A stretch of DNA of 64,000 nt from Herbaspirillum sp. 3R11 (GTDB lineage Bacteria; Pseudomonadota; Gammaproteobacteria; Burkholderiales; Burkholderiaceae_D): the NCBI RefSeq assembly GCF_004563925.1, contig NZ_SPNJ01000006.1, positions 124,001 to 188,000 on the forward strand. The letters are read 5' to 3'. The notes under the pieces were generated by a model, which saw nothing but the letters and a program-made list of their open reading frames with translations, did no database searches and was not told the DNA's origin. Below are positions 1 through 8,876 of the stretch, in pieces. The position numbers and the translations under genes were made by a program. The stretch's first letter is position 1; every line of letters begins with the position of its first letter.

Positions 1-196
1 CAAGTTCAACGACGTGTTCCAGAAGAATGGCTACCTGCGCGCCGATGGCCGCGTGGTCCATGACATGTATCTGTACCAGGTCAAGACACCGGCCGAGTCC
101 AAGTATCCATGGGACTACTACAAGCTGGTCCAGACCATCCCTGCGGAACAAGCCTGGACTACCAAGGCTGAATCCAAGTGCTCGGCCTGGAAATAA
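1..196 (+). CDS. Branched-chain amino acid ABC transporter substrate-binding protein, C-terminal part
   Basis: The reading frame enters from the left edge (first full codon at base 2) and ends with TAA at 194-196, so only the last 64 residues are visible. The tail GRVVHDMYLYQVKTP followed by PWDYYKLVQTIP and a closing Cys-Ser-Ala-Trp-Lys is typical of the LivJ/UrtA-type periplasmic binding protein C-terminus. The two permease genes that follow support this. The protein would bind the solute in the periplasm and deliver it to the LivH/LivM channel. The exact solute (branched-chain amino acid, urea or amide) cannot be told from this fragment. Confidence 0.8.
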   Translation, partial: KFNDVFQKNGYLRADGRVVHDMYLYQVKTPAESKYPWDYYKLVQTIPAEQAWTTKAESKCSAWK

Positions 197-230
197 TCCG
201 CCGGTAATCGACGGGCAATCAACGCACCAA

Positions 231-285
231 AAGGATCTGTCATTTCTGATTTCTGTTGAAGAATCGGGGATGACAGATTTTTCTT
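231..285 (+). terminator. Hairpin between binding-protein and permease genes
   Basis: ATCTGTCAT at 235-243 pairs with ATGACAGAT at 270-278, with a partly paired inner GATTTC/GAA-AATC segment, and is followed by a short T-rich run. It lies 38 bases past the binding-protein stop and 72 bases before livH. A partial terminator or mRNA-stabilising hairpin here would leave the binding protein more abundant than the permeases, a common arrangement in ABC import operons. Confidence 0.6.
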
Positions 286-356
286 GTTGTATTTGATAAA
301 CCGGAAACGCGCGGTTCGCCGCACGGCATCCGGTCAATCGGAATGAATGAGTTTCT

Positions 357-1241
357 ATGGAATTATTCGGCATACCCCTGCAAGCCTTGTTGAGCCAGCT
401 GCTGCTGGGCCTCGTGAACGGTTCGTTCTACGCGATGCTGTCGCTGGGACTGGCGGTCATCTTCGGCCTGCTCAACGTGATCAACTTTGCACACGGCACC
501 CTTTACATGCTCGGCGCGTTCGCGGCATGGATAGGCTTGAGCTATTTCAATATCAATTACTGGGCGATGCTGATTCTGGCGCCGCTCATCGTCGGCGCAT
601 TCGGCATCGTGATCGAAAAGACCATGCTGCGCTGGCTCTACAAGCTGGACCATCTGTACGGTCTGCTGCTGACCTTCGGCATCACGCTGATGGTGGAAGG
701 CATCTTCCGCTCGATCTACGGCGTCTCCGGCCAGCCTTACTCGGTGCCTGACGCACTGCAAGGCGCGACCAATCTGGGCTTCATGGTCTTGCCGAATTAC
801 CGCGCCTGGGTTGTGCTGGCGTCGGTGGTGGTGTGCTTCTCGACCTGGTTTGTGATCGAAAAGACCCGTCTGGGCGCCTACCTGCGCGCCGGCACCGAGA
901 ACCCGAAACTGGTGGAAGCCTTCGGCATCAATGTGCCGCTGATGGTTACCCTGACCTACGGCTTCGGCGTGGCGCTGGCGGCATTTGCCGGCGTGCTGGC
1001 GGCGCCGGTGATCCAGGTGTCGCCGCTGATGGGCTCCAACCTGATCATCGTGGTGTTCGCGGTGGTGGTGATCGGCGGCATGGGTTCGATTCTCGGCTCC
1101 ATCGTCACCGGCCTCGGCCTGGGCGTGATAGAAGGCCTGACCCGCGTGTTTTATCCGGAACTGTCGGCAACCGTGGTGTTCATCATCATGGCCATCGTGC
1201 TGATGATTCGTCCGGCCGGTCTGTTCGGTAAAGAGAAATAA
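357..1241 (+). CDS. livH: Branched-chain amino acid ABC transporter permease LivH
   Basis: This 294-residue inner-membrane protein has about eight hydrophobic segments and the LivH-type start: a GLVNGSFYAMLSLGLAVIFG stretch near residues 19-38, then NVINFAHGTLYMLGA. Length and order match the family. It forms one half of the translocation channel for a periplasmic-binding-protein-dependent importer. The ATG at 357 was chosen because the hydrophobic N-terminus starts right after it; only a weak purine-rich site lies upstream. livM follows after 10 bases, so the two are co-transcribed. The cognate ATPases (LivG, LivF) are not downstream. Confidence 0.93.
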   Translation: MELFGIPLQALLSQLLLGLVNGSFYAMLSLGLAVIFGLLNVINFAHGTLYMLGAFAAWIGLSYFNINYWAMLILAPLIVGAFGIVIEKTMLRWLYKLDHLYGLLLTFGITLMVEGIFRSIYGVSGQPYSVPDALQGATNLGFMVLPNYRAWVVLASVVVCFSTWFVIEKTRLGAYLRAGTENPKLVEAFGINVPLMVTLTYGFGVALAAFAGVLAAPVIQVSPLMGSNLIIVVFAVVVIGGMGSILGSIVTGLGLGVIEGLTRVFYPELSATVVFIIMAIVLMIRPAGLFGKEK

Positions 1242-1251
1242 GGCGACCAAC

Positions 1252-2256
1252 ATGACTAATGCGATGAACAACCCATTGAGCAAGAAACTTTTTTACGGCG
1301 CGCTGCTGATCCTGGCGTTGCTGGCGCCGTTCGGCCTGTATCCGGTGTTCCTGATGAAGATGCTGTGCTTCGCGCTGTTCGCGTGCGCCTTCAATCTGCT
1401 GATCGGCTACACCGGCCTGCTGTCGTTCGGCCATGCGGCCTTCTTCGGCGGCGCCGGTTACGTTGCCGGTCAGGCGATCAAGGCCTGGGGCGTGCCGACT
1501 GAAATCGGCCTGATCCTGGGCACCCTGACGGGCGCGCTGATCGGCCTGGTGATGGGCTTGCTGGCGATTCGCCGCCAGGGGATCTACTTCACCATGATCA
1601 CGCTGGCGCTGGCGCAGATGCTGTTCTTCGTTGCGTTGCAAGCGCCGTTCACCGGCGGCGAAGATGGCCTGCAAGGCATCCCGCGCGGCAAGCTGCTCGG
1701 CTTCATCGATCTGTCCAGCGACATGACTCTGTACTACGTCGTGCTGGCGATCGCGATTGCCGGTTTCGCCCTGATCGTGCGCACCATCCATTCGCCGTTC
1801 GGCCAGGTGCTTAAGGCGATCAAGGAAAACGAGCCGCGCGCCATCTCGCTGGGCTACGACGTCGACCGCTACAAACTGCTGGCGTTTGTGCTGTCGGCGG
1901 CGCTGACCGGTCTGGCTGGTTCGACCAAGGCGCTGATCCTGGGCTTCGAAACGCTGACCGACGTGCACTGGAGCATGTCGGGCCTGGTGGTGCTGATGAC
2001 GCTGGTCGGCGGCCTGGGCACGATCGTCGGTCCTATCGTCGGCGCGGTGATCATCATCATGCTGGAGAACAAGCTGGGCGACATCGGCAACTGGCTGGCT
2101 ACCGTGACGCACATCGAGTGGTTCAATACGCTGGGCGATTCGGTGACGATCGTGACGGGCTTCATCTTCATCGTCTGCGTGCTGGCCTTCCGTCGCGGTA
2201 TCGTGGGTGAGATCCTGAACCTGTTCAACAAACGTTCGGCAAGCACATCGCATTGA
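1252..2256 (+). CDS. livM: Branched-chain amino acid ABC transporter permease LivM
   Basis: This 334-residue inner-membrane protein has the LivM hallmark LIGYTGLLSFGHAAFFG near residues 47-63 and the cytoplasmic loop with GQVLKAIKENEPRA, the likely ATPase contact. It pairs with LivH to form the channel. AAGG at the livH stop serves as ribosome binding site, and the genes are 10 bases apart. An in-frame ATG at 1264 is an alternative start. The stop codon lies inside a short 8-base tandem repeat (2253-2277), and a strong terminator follows, so the transport operon ends here without livG or livF. Confidence 0.93.
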   Translation: MTNAMNNPLSKKLFYGALLILALLAPFGLYPVFLMKMLCFALFACAFNLLIGYTGLLSFGHAAFFGGAGYVAGQAIKAWGVPTEIGLILGTLTGALIGLVMGLLAIRRQGIYFTMITLALAQMLFFVALQAPFTGGEDGLQGIPRGKLLGFIDLSSDMTLYYVVLAIAIAGFALIVRTIHSPFGQVLKAIKENEPRAISLGYDVDRYKLLAFVLSAALTGLAGSTKALILGFETLTDVHWSMSGLVVLMTLVGGLGTIVGPIVGAVIIIMLENKLGDIGNWLATVTHIEWFNTLGDSVTIVTGFIFIVCVLAFRRGIVGEILNLFNKRSASTSH

Positions 2257-2280
2257 TGCACTGATGCACTGATGCACTGA
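2253..2280 (+). repeat. Short tandem repeat (TGATGCAC) at the livM stop
   Basis: The unit TGATGCAC occurs three times in direct succession, followed by a fourth partial TGATTCGC. The first TGA is the livM stop codon; the repeats are in frame 8, so they do not extend the protein. This looks like slippage-generated sequence in the 3' untranslated region. Confidence 0.8.
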
Positions 2281-2304
2281 TTCGCTCATCACAGCGAACC
2301 TGGC

Positions 2305-2347
2305 AACTGCCGCCGCACAGCTCAGCTGTCCGGCGGCAGTTTTCATT
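2305..2347 (+). terminator. Rho-independent terminator after livM
   Basis: AACTGCCGCCG (2305-2315) pairs with CGGCGGCAGTT (2331-2341), and ACAGCT/AGCTGT extend the stem inside. TTTT-containing sequence follows. It closes the liv operon before the helicase gene. Confidence 0.85.
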
Positions 2348-2419
2348 TGACGGCGGCCGGTTTGCTTGTACAGTGTCGCCACGCGCAATGATGCAGACAA
2401 GCGTATCCCGGAGAATTGA

Positions 2420-4423
2420 ATGGCAGTGCCCCAGACCGACGAGCAGATTGAGATTTTGAAGTGTCACGCCCAGATCGTCATGATCGAGGCGGTTGCCGGC
2501 TCGGGCAAGACCACTACGCTGGCGATGCTGGTGAAGCAGGCCCTGACGAGGGGAATGGGTGCGCATCAGATTCAATGCCTGTGTTTCTCGGAAGGCGCAA
2601 ACAAGCGCTTCCGCGAAAAGCTGTACGAGGAGGGCGTCACCAGGCCGGTGCCGTTGAATACGGTGGAAGCGTATGCGCGCGAGTGCCTGGCGCAGCTGGG
2701 CGAAGCGTTGACGCTGGAAAAGACGCGTTACTATGCGTCGGATGAAGAGCTGCGCCCGCATCTGGTCGCCGCTGCCAATAGCGTGTTGGCGCGCTACGAA
2801 GGAAGAGCAGGGCGAATCGACAACGGCTTCGATTTTTCATTCGAAAAAAACAGCGCCAACGCCGAGGAAATGTTCTCGCTGCTGTATCGCTTCAAGGCGA
2901 GTCTGGCCTCGCATCGCTTCCATGACGAGGAGCTGGATTATGACGACCTCGATCAACTTGCGACACAGTTCGGCACGCAGATCGAAGCCGTTGAAATCGG
3001 CATCGCCTATGAGCGGCAACGGCAAACTTATCCCGGCGAGTACAAATGGCGCAGCGCCGCCGATCTGGTGCCGGACCTGGTTGAGCTGCTGAGCAATCAT
3101 CCGTCCGCACTGGAGATCCTGCCGGTCAAGGGCTTGTATCTGATCGACGAATGGCACGACATCAATGCGGCGGAATTTCGCTTGTTGCAGTTGTTGCTTC
3201 GAGGAAACAATCTGGTCGCAGTCGGTGATCGTTATCAAATTATCAACTCTGCGCGTGGCGCCGATATTGTCTATTCCACCGCCGGTTTTGAGATGGCGTT
3301 CCCGAATGCGCAGTATCTGCCGTTGGGGAAATCCTATCGGTTCGGGTCTTCACTGTCCAAGCTGGCGCAGCGCCTGACGGCGCGCAAATGCGCCTCGCAT
3401 GAAGATCTGTACACCGAAATCAAGCGCCTGACTTACGACCCGACCCTGTCCGGAGATTGCGCCGCGAAAGTGACCCAGCAGGTGCAAGCCCTGGTGAAGG
3501 CGCGGGCCGACACACGTTACTCCGACATCGCGATCATCGTGCGCGAGCCGGACCAGACCATCGAGATCGAAAACCTGCTGCTCGATCAGAACATTCCGTA
3601 TTACTGCGACGACATCGAGTCTTACCTCCACCGTCCCGAAATCCTGATGCTGCGCGGTCTGCTGCATATGGCCGGCAACTCGTTCGCGACACTGCAAGGC
3701 GATAAGGAAAGCATCAAGCGCATGGTCATGGGATTCTCCCTGTATTTGCCGGTAGGGGAGTCGTCCGAAGACTGGGAGCGTGGCTATTTTGCCGAAGGCA
3801 CCTGGTTCGAGGAAGCGCAACGGATGATTGCCGAGCAGCCGAACGCGCTCAAGGATTTTTTCGAAGCGGTACTCTGCAAACCGCGCGATACAGACGACGA
3901 CATGACGCTGCGCTGGAAGCAGCGCTTCACCGATGTCGTGGAAGAATTGCAAAAGCTGAACAAGGGGAGCAGCGCGGCGGAGTTGCTCAACTTCGCCAAT
4001 CGTCAGCTGTCATTGGTCGACGCCACCAGCCGTGCCTTCATCAATCGCAGCCGTGCGACGTCGGCGGCCAAGTCGATCCAGACCTTCATCGCCTTTGCGA
4101 CACGTCACCCGGAAATGAATGCGGCGGACTTCCTCGCCGAGTTGCACCTGCGCCAGCAAAAGGTAAGCAAGAATCGGAACGCCATCCAGTCGCGTCGGCA
4201 ATTGACGCTGACAACCATCCAGGCAGCGAAAGGGCGGCAGTGGCCGCATGTGCTGGTGCCTTATCTGCAGCAGCATGAATTCCCTCGCTTGCGGGATATC
4301 GCCGAAGAGGTGCGCCATTTTTATGTGGCGATGACGCGGGCCATCTCCAGCCTGTCCCTGTTTGAACCCGATGAAGAACATGCGGGGCAACGTAGCGTCC
4401 TGATGGATCGCGTGCGCAAGTAA
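2420..4423 (+). CDS. UvrD/Rep-like superfamily I helicase
   Basis: This 667-residue protein carries ordered SF1A helicase motifs: a Q-motif region (TDEQIEIL), Walker A AVAGSGKTTT near residues 24-33, motif II LIDEWHD near 240, motif III VGDRYQ near 266, motif IV SYRFGSS, motif V TTIQAAKGRQWPHVLV, and motif VI YVAMTRA near the C-terminus. It should be an ATP-driven 3'-5' DNA translocase acting in repair or recombination. At 667 residues it is shorter than UvrD, and its motif II reads DEWHD where UvrD/Rep have DEFQD, so it belongs to a divergent subgroup. A GGAG site precedes the ATG. It appears monocistronic. Confidence 0.85.
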   Translation: MAVPQTDEQIEILKCHAQIVMIEAVAGSGKTTTLAMLVKQALTRGMGAHQIQCLCFSEGANKRFREKLYEEGVTRPVPLNTVEAYARECLAQLGEALTLEKTRYYASDEELRPHLVAAANSVLARYEGRAGRIDNGFDFSFEKNSANAEEMFSLLYRFKASLASHRFHDEELDYDDLDQLATQFGTQIEAVEIGIAYERQRQTYPGEYKWRSAADLVPDLVELLSNHPSALEILPVKGLYLIDEWHDINAAEFRLLQLLLRGNNLVAVGDRYQIINSARGADIVYSTAGFEMAFPNAQYLPLGKSYRFGSSLSKLAQRLTARKCASHEDLYTEIKRLTYDPTLSGDCAAKVTQQVQALVKARADTRYSDIAIIVREPDQTIEIENLLLDQNIPYYCDDIESYLHRPEILMLRGLLHMAGNSFATLQGDKESIKRMVMGFSLYLPVGESSEDWERGYFAEGTWFEEAQRMIAEQPNALKDFFEAVLCKPRDTDDDMTLRWKQRFTDVVEELQKLNKGSSAAELLNFANRQLSLVDATSRAFINRSRATSAAKSIQTFIAFATRHPEMNAADFLAELHLRQQKVSKNRNAIQSRRQLTLTTIQAAKGRQWPHVLVPYLQQHEFPRLRDIAEEVRHFYVAMTRAISSLSLFEPDEEHAGQRSVLMDRVRK

Positions 4424-4641
4424 AGTCGTTCGCTGCGCACGGTGTCGGATACCTGTATCTGATAGGAGTGGAGAAGCGCGGGGCGCAGGAGTAAAATGCT
4501 TGTCGCTCTGACAGTGCTGCCGGCTTGCTCCACGTGCACTTGTCTGTGCCGCCTCGACAAGTTATTTCCCTTCTCCCGTTTTGCGAAAGCCTCCCATGTC
4601 GTTGTTTTCCCCGCGCTGTATCTCCACGCAGGCAGATCTCC

Positions 4642-5415
4642 ATGCCTGATCTCTTTTCCAATTATGTGATTCTCTGTATCGGCGCATTCGTCGCCGGCCT
4701 GGTGGATGCGGTGGTCGGTGGCGGCGGCCTGGTGCTGATCCCGACCTTGTTCTCGGTCTTTCCCAACGTTGCGCCGGCCACGCTGCTCGGCACCAACAAG
4801 GTGGCGGGCGTCATGGGCACCAGTGCGGCTGCGATCAATTTCGCCCGCAAGGTCCGCATTCATTGGGCGGCAGCGGCGCCTGCGGCGTTGGCGGCATTTG
4901 CGCTGTCCTTTTGCGGCGCCTACCTGGTTACCCATGTGCCGACCGAGTTGATGCGCAAGGCTTTGCCGTTTATCTTGCTGGCGGTGGCGATCTATACACT
5001 GAAGAAGAAGGATTTCGGCCAGCACCATGCACCGCTGTTGTCCGGCGGCAAGGAAAGACTCTACGCCATTCTGGTCGGTGCCGGGGTAGGGTTCTACGAC
5101 GGCTTGTTCGGACCGGGCACCGGCAGCTTCTTCGTGTTCCTCTTCGTGCGCATCTTCGGCTACGATTTCCTGCGCGCGTCGGCGGTGTCCAAGGTAGTGA
5201 ACATCGCGACCAATCTGGCGGCGCTGGTGTGGTTCTCGTACAGCGGCCACGTGATCTGGCAATTGGGGCTGCTGATGGCGGTGTTCAATATCGGCGGTTC
5301 TTTGGTCGGTACCCGCCTGGCGATGAAGCATGGCAGCAGTTTTGTCCGCAAACTTTTCCTGTTCGTGGTGAGCGCGCTGATTTTGAAGACCGGCTACGAT
5401 GCATTCTTGAAATGA
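4642..5415 (+). CDS. TSUP family (TauE/SafE-like) membrane exporter
   Basis: This 257-residue protein has two homologous hydrophobic halves: a first repeat with GLVDAVVGGGGLVLIPTL near residues 14-31 and a second with GAGVGFYDGLFGPGTGSF near 146-163. Both glycine-rich signatures are diagnostic of the sulfite exporter TauE/SafE (DUF81) family, which moves small anions such as sulfite or sulfonates across the inner membrane. The ATG at 4642 was chosen because the first membrane segment follows at once; an upstream in-frame start at 4525 would add 39 polar, unconserved residues. Substrate not determinable. The preceding 4424-4641 stretch shows no gene. Confidence 0.85.
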   Translation: MPDLFSNYVILCIGAFVAGLVDAVVGGGGLVLIPTLFSVFPNVAPATLLGTNKVAGVMGTSAAAINFARKVRIHWAAAAPAALAAFALSFCGAYLVTHVPTELMRKALPFILLAVAIYTLKKKDFGQHHAPLLSGGKERLYAILVGAGVGFYDGLFGPGTGSFFVFLFVRIFGYDFLRASAVSKVVNIATNLAALVWFSYSGHVIWQLGLLMAVFNIGGSLVGTRLAMKHGSSFVRKLFLFVVSALILKTGYDAFLK

Positions 5416-5437
5416 GGACTACATAGATTTCGACGAT

Positions 5438-5453
5438 TGTTTCACGTGGAACA
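5438..5453. other. parS: parS-type centromere site 1
   Basis: TGTTTCACGTGGAACA matches the 16-bp parS palindrome consensus (TGTTTCACGTGAAACA) at all but one position, and the inverted symmetry extends to CGAT/ATCG on both sides (5434-5457). parS is the loading site for ParB, whose gene lies about 5 kb downstream in this window. Confidence 0.9.
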
Positions 5454-5480
5454 ATCGCCGGAGGATATCGGTGTAGTTAG

Positions 5481-5510
5481 AAAGGGAAGCGAAGGCTTCC
5501 CTTTTTATTT
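5481..5510 (+). terminator. Rho-independent terminator after the TSUP gene
   Basis: GGGAAGC (5484-5490), loop GAAG, then GCTTCCC (5495-5501) and a run of five T. The A-rich and T-rich flanks also allow function on the other strand. It separates the exporter from the mnmG operon and sits between the two parS sites. Confidence 0.9.
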
Positions 5511-5560
5511 GTCCGTCGCAAGTTGGTCTATGTCCAGCGCATGCCAATCCGATCTCTAAT

Positions 5561-5576
5561 TGTTTCACGTGAAACA
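5561..5576. other. parS: parS-type centromere site 2
   Basis: TGTTTCACGTGAAACA is a perfect 16-bp palindrome identical to the classical bacterial parS consensus. It lies 123 bases after site 1 and just upstream of the mnmG promoter. Confidence 0.95.
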
Positions 5577-5613
5577 AAAAGCGTGAATAAAAAGGGAATA
5601 ACAGGGGTAGGCC

Positions 5614-5642
5614 CTGATACCTGTCCAAAAAGACTTTATAAT
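5614..5642 (+). promoter_or_regulatory. Candidate sigma-70 promoter of mnmG
   Basis: CTGATA at 5614-5619 and a perfect TATAAT at 5637-5642 are separated by 17 bases. The start codon of mnmG lies 35 bases further on, preceded by ACGAGG. Confidence 0.6.
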
Positions 5643-5676
5643 CTCGCCTCTGTTCACCGTCTCCACGAGGCGCATT

Positions 5677-7614
5677 ATGCTATTTCCCACACACTTTGAT
5701 GTCATTGTCGTCGGCGGCGGTCACGCCGGAACCGAGGCTGCTTTGGCATCCGCCCGCATGGGGCAAACGACTTTGCTGCTGACTCACAACATCGAGACCC
5801 TTGGTCAGATGTCGTGCAATCCTTCCATCGGCGGCATCGGCAAGGGCCACCTGGTCAAGGAAGTCGACGCCATGGGCGGGGCGATGGCGATTGCGACGGA
5901 CGAGGCGGGTATCCAATTCCGTATCCTGAATTCGTCCAAGGGCCCGGCCGTACGCGCTACGCGCGCCCAAGCCGACCGCATCCTGTACAAGCAGGCGATC
6001 CGCTCGCGCCTGGAAAACCAGCCCAACCTGTGGCTATTCCAGCAGGCGGTGGATGACCTGATCGTCGAAGGCGACCGCGTGATCGGCGCCGTGACCCAGG
6101 CCGGGATCCGCTTTGCGGGCAGGGCGGTGGTGCTGACTGCCGGTACTTTCCTCGATGGGAAGATTCATGTCGGTCTCAATAATTACTCCGCGGGTCGTGC
6201 CGGCGACCCACCGGCGATCTCGCTGTCGGCACGCCTGAAAGAACTCAAGCTGCCGCAAGGCCGCCTGAAAACCGGCACGCCGCCGCGCATCGATGGCCGC
6301 AGCATCGATTTTTCGGTGCTGGAAGAGCAGCCGGGCGACCTCGATCCGATCCCGGTCTTCTCGGTCATGGGCAATGTCGGCATGCATCCGGCACAGATGC
6401 CGTGCTGGATTACCCATACCAATACCCAGACCCACGACATCATTCGCGCCGGTCTCGACCGCAGCCCGATGTACACCGGCGTGATCGAAGGCGTCGGCCC
6501 GCGCTATTGCCCGTCGATTGAAGACAAGATCCACCGCTTCGCCGGCAAGGATTCGCACCAGATCTACCTGGAGCCGGAAGGCCTGACGACCAACGAGTTC
6601 TACCCCAACGGTATCTCCACCAGCTTGCCGTTCGACGTCCAGCTGGCGCTGGTGCGCTCGATGCGCGGCATGGAAAACGCCCACATCCTGCGTCCGGGCT
6701 ACGCCATCGAGTACGACTACTTCGACCCGCGCGGCCTCAAGTCCTCGCTGGAAACCCGGCAAATCCAGGGTCTGTTCTTCGCCGGCCAGATCAACGGCAC
6801 CACCGGTTACGAAGAAGCGGCAGCCCAAGGCATGCTGGCCGGCCTCAACGCCGCACTGCAAACACAGGGCCGCGACTCCTGGACACCGCGTCGCGACGAG
6901 GCTTACCTCGGCGTGCTGGTCGACGACCTGATTACCCAGGGCGTGCTCGAGCCTTACCGCATGTTCACCAGCCGCGCCGAGTATCGCCTGAGCTTGCGTG
7001 AAGACAACGCCGACCTGCGCCTGACCGAAATCGGCCGCCAGCTCGGTTGCGTGGGCGACGCCCAATGGGAAATGTTCGAGAAAAAGCGCGAAGCCGTTGC
7101 ACGTGAAATGGAGCGCCTGAAATCTACCTGGGTCAATCCCCGCATCCTCGCCGAAGCCGAAGCCGAGCGCGTGCTGGGCAAAGCCATCGAGCACGAATAC
7201 AGCCTGTTCGATCTGCTGCGCCGCCCGAACGTGAGTTACGACAGCCTGATGACGCTGGCCGGTGTTGACGGCCAGGCGCTCGCGGGTCCGGGCGTCAGCG
7301 ACGATCCGGTGCGCGAACAAATTGAGATCCAGATCAAGTACGCCGGCTACATCGACCGCCAGGCCAAGGAAATCGGCCGTCAGGAACACAATGAAAGCCT
7401 GAAGCTTCCGGCTGACCTCGACTACATGGAAGTCCAGGCGCTGTCGATCGAAGTGCGCCAGAAGCTCAACAAGCACAAGCCGGAAACCCTGGGCCAGGCC
7501 TCGCGCATTTCCGGCGTGACGCCGGCAGCCTTGTCCCTGTTGCTGGTCCACCTGAAAAAAGGCGGCCTGAAGAACGTCGCGGAAGCATCCGCCAACCACA
7601 ACGAAGCGGCCTGA
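5677..7614 (+). CDS. mnmG: tRNA uridine-5-carboxymethylaminomethyl(34) synthesis enzyme MnmG
   Basis: The 645-residue protein begins with an FAD Rossmann motif ([16 protein letters not shown], near residues 9-24) and continues with [32 protein letters not shown] and LKTGTPPRI, all MnmG/GidA signatures. The C-terminus keeps [10 protein letters not shown] and [19 protein letters not shown]. With MnmE it installs the cmnm5 modification at wobble uridine 34 of certain tRNAs, using FAD, NADH and methylene-tetrahydrofolate. Length is standard. It heads the mnmG-rsmG-parA-parB block typical of origin-proximal DNA, and the next gene starts 5 bases after its stop. Confidence 0.97.
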   Translation: MLFPTHFDVIVVGGGHAGTEAALASARMGQTTLLLTHNIETLGQMSCNPSIGGIGKGHLVKEVDAMGGAMAIATDEAGIQFRILNSSKGPAVRATRAQADRILYKQAIRSRLENQPNLWLFQQAVDDLIVEGDRVIGAVTQAGIRFAGRAVVLTAGTFLDGKIHVGLNNYSAGRAGDPPAISLSARLKELKLPQGRLKTGTPPRIDGRSIDFSVLEEQPGDLDPIPVFSVMGNVGMHPAQMPCWITHTNTQTHDIIRAGLDRSPMYTGVIEGVGPRYCPSIEDKIHRFAGKDSHQIYLEPEGLTTNEFYPNGISTSLPFDVQLALVRSMRGMENAHILRPGYAIEYDYFDPRGLKSSLETRQIQGLFFAGQINGTTGYEEAAAQGMLAGLNAALQTQGRDSWTPRRDEAYLGVLVDDLITQGVLEPYRMFTSRAEYRLSLREDNADLRLTEIGRQLGCVGDAQWEMFEKKREAVAREMERLKSTWVNPRILAEAEAERVLGKAIEHEYSLFDLLRRPNVSYDSLMTLAGVDGQALAGPGVSDDPVREQIEIQIKYAGYIDRQAKEIGRQEHNESLKLPADLDYMEVQALSIEVRQKLNKHKPETLGQASRISGVTPAALSLLLVHLKKGGLKNVAEASANHNEAA

Positions 7615-7619
7615 GCATC

Positions 7620-8288
7620 TTGAACACGACGACCACCACGCCTACCGACCTGCAATTGGCCGACACCCTCAGCGCCGGCGCCGAAGCGCTCGGCTTGGCG
7701 TTGAGCGCCGGCCAGCACCAGAAGCTGTTGGCCTACCTGGCCCTGATGGCCAAGTGGAACCGCACCTATAACCTGACTGCGGTACGCGATCCGGCGCAGA
7801 TGATGACGCATCACCTGCTCGATTCGTTGGCCGCCGTCTCCGCCTTTGCGCAAGCCGACAATGTGCTGGACGTCGGCGCCGGCGGCGGTTTGCCGGGTAT
7901 CGTGCTGGCAATTTGGGCAGCTGAAGCGCGTCCAGGAATGAAGGTATCGATGATCGATACGGTGCACAAGAAGACTGCATTCCTCACGCAGGCCAAGGCG
8001 GAGTTGCAATTGAGCAATGTTTCGGTGTATACGGCGCGCGTCGAACAGTTGCAAGTTGAGCAACAATTCGACGTCATCACGTCACGCGCCTTTGCGGAAC
8101 TCAACGACTTCATCAACTGGTCGAATCATCTGTTGCAACCCGGCGGTCGCTACATCGCCATGAAGGGCGTGATGCCGCAGGAAGAAATCGCGCGCCTGCC
8201 GGATGGATGGAAAGTGGAAAAGACCCAGGCCCTGAACGTGCCTGGACTCGATGCGGAACGTCATCTGATCTTTATCGAAAGGTCCTGA
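7620..8288 (+). CDS. rsmG: 16S rRNA (guanine(527)-N7)-methyltransferase RsmG
   Basis: The 222-residue protein has the RsmG/GidB core: [14 protein letters not shown] near residues 43-56, the SAM-binding loop [16 protein letters not shown] near 83-98, and SRAFAEL. It methylates N7 of G527 in 16S rRNA in the 530 loop. The start is inferred to be TTG at 7620, five bases after the mnmG stop, implying translational coupling; no ATG lies before the conserved region and no clear ribosome binding site is seen. Its stop abuts the lipocalin start. Confidence 0.95.
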   Translation: MNTTTTTPTDLQLADTLSAGAEALGLALSAGQHQKLLAYLALMAKWNRTYNLTAVRDPAQMMTHHLLDSLAAVSAFAQADNVLDVGAGGGLPGIVLAIWAAEARPGMKVSMIDTVHKKTAFLTQAKAELQLSNVSVYTARVEQLQVEQQFDVITSRAFAELNDFINWSNHLLQPGGRYIAMKGVMPQEEIARLPDGWKVEKTQALNVPGLDAERHLIFIERS

Positions 8289-8846
8289 ATGAAGCACCTG
8301 CCAGTTATTCGCGCATTATCGGCATTCGCCGTTGCCGCTGCACTCTTGTCGGCGACAGCACCGTTGCAGGCGCAGGAAGTCGTCACCGTACCGTCAGTCG
8401 ACCTGAAGCGCTACGTCGGCAAATGGTATGAGATCGCGCGCTTCCCCAACAGCTTCCAGAAGAAATGCATCAGCAACGTGACCGCCGAATATCGTGCGCG
8501 CAGCGATGGCGACATCGACGTCACCAACCGCTGCAAGGTCGACGGCGGCGTGCTCGACCAGGCCGACGGTCTGGCGCGCGTGATCGACGGCAGCCACAAC
8601 GCCAAATTGCAGGTGCGTTTTGCGCCGGCCTGGCTGGCGTGGTTTCCGTTGGTGTGGGGCGACTACTGGGTGATCGACCTGGACGCCGACTACTCGGTCG
8701 CCACCGTCGGCACGCCGTCGCGCGATTACCTGTGGATCCTGGCGCGCAAGCCGGCGCTGTCGACCGCGGAATATGAAGCTGCCGTCAACAACGCCACCAA
8801 GCAGGGCTTCGACACCTCGAAGCTGGTCAAGACGCCGCAAGAATAA
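8289..8846 (+). CDS. Lipocalin family protein (Blc-like), secreted
   Basis: The 185-residue protein has a Sec signal peptide (hydrophobic stretch to about residue 28, cleavage after AQA likely) followed by the lipocalin first motif VGKWYEIARFP near residues 43-53. TAEYRARSDGDIDVTNRC and WVIDLDADYSVATVGTP correspond to the strands of a Blc-type beta barrel. Blc relatives bind fatty acids or lysophospholipids at the outer membrane. Unlike E. coli Blc there is no lipobox Cys, so this one is probably soluble in the periplasm. The ATG follows the rsmG stop with no gap. Confidence 0.85.
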   Translation: MKHLPVIRALSAFAVAAALLSATAPLQAQEVVTVPSVDLKRYVGKWYEIARFPNSFQKKCISNVTAEYRARSDGDIDVTNRCKVDGGVLDQADGLARVIDGSHNAKLQVRFAPAWLAWFPLVWGDYWVIDLDADYSVATVGTPSRDYLWILARKPALSTAEYEAAVNNATKQGFDTSKLVKTPQE

Positions 8847-8876
8847 ATCCAAGACAATTCATTCCGAGGAGACGCC

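Noticed and set aside
2253..2280. TGATGCAC repeats as a CRISPR remnant
   Set aside because: Units are 8 bases with no spacers and no cas genes nearby; simple slippage explains them.
5416..5676. Possible replication origin next to the parS sites
   Set aside because: No DnaA box (TTATCCACA type) cluster or AT-rich unwinding repeats were seen; parS alone does not make an origin.
6034..7599. 521-codon minus-strand open frame across mnmG
   Set aside because: Antisense to an unmistakable MnmG; composition (His/Gln/Arg-rich) is typical of a shadow frame.
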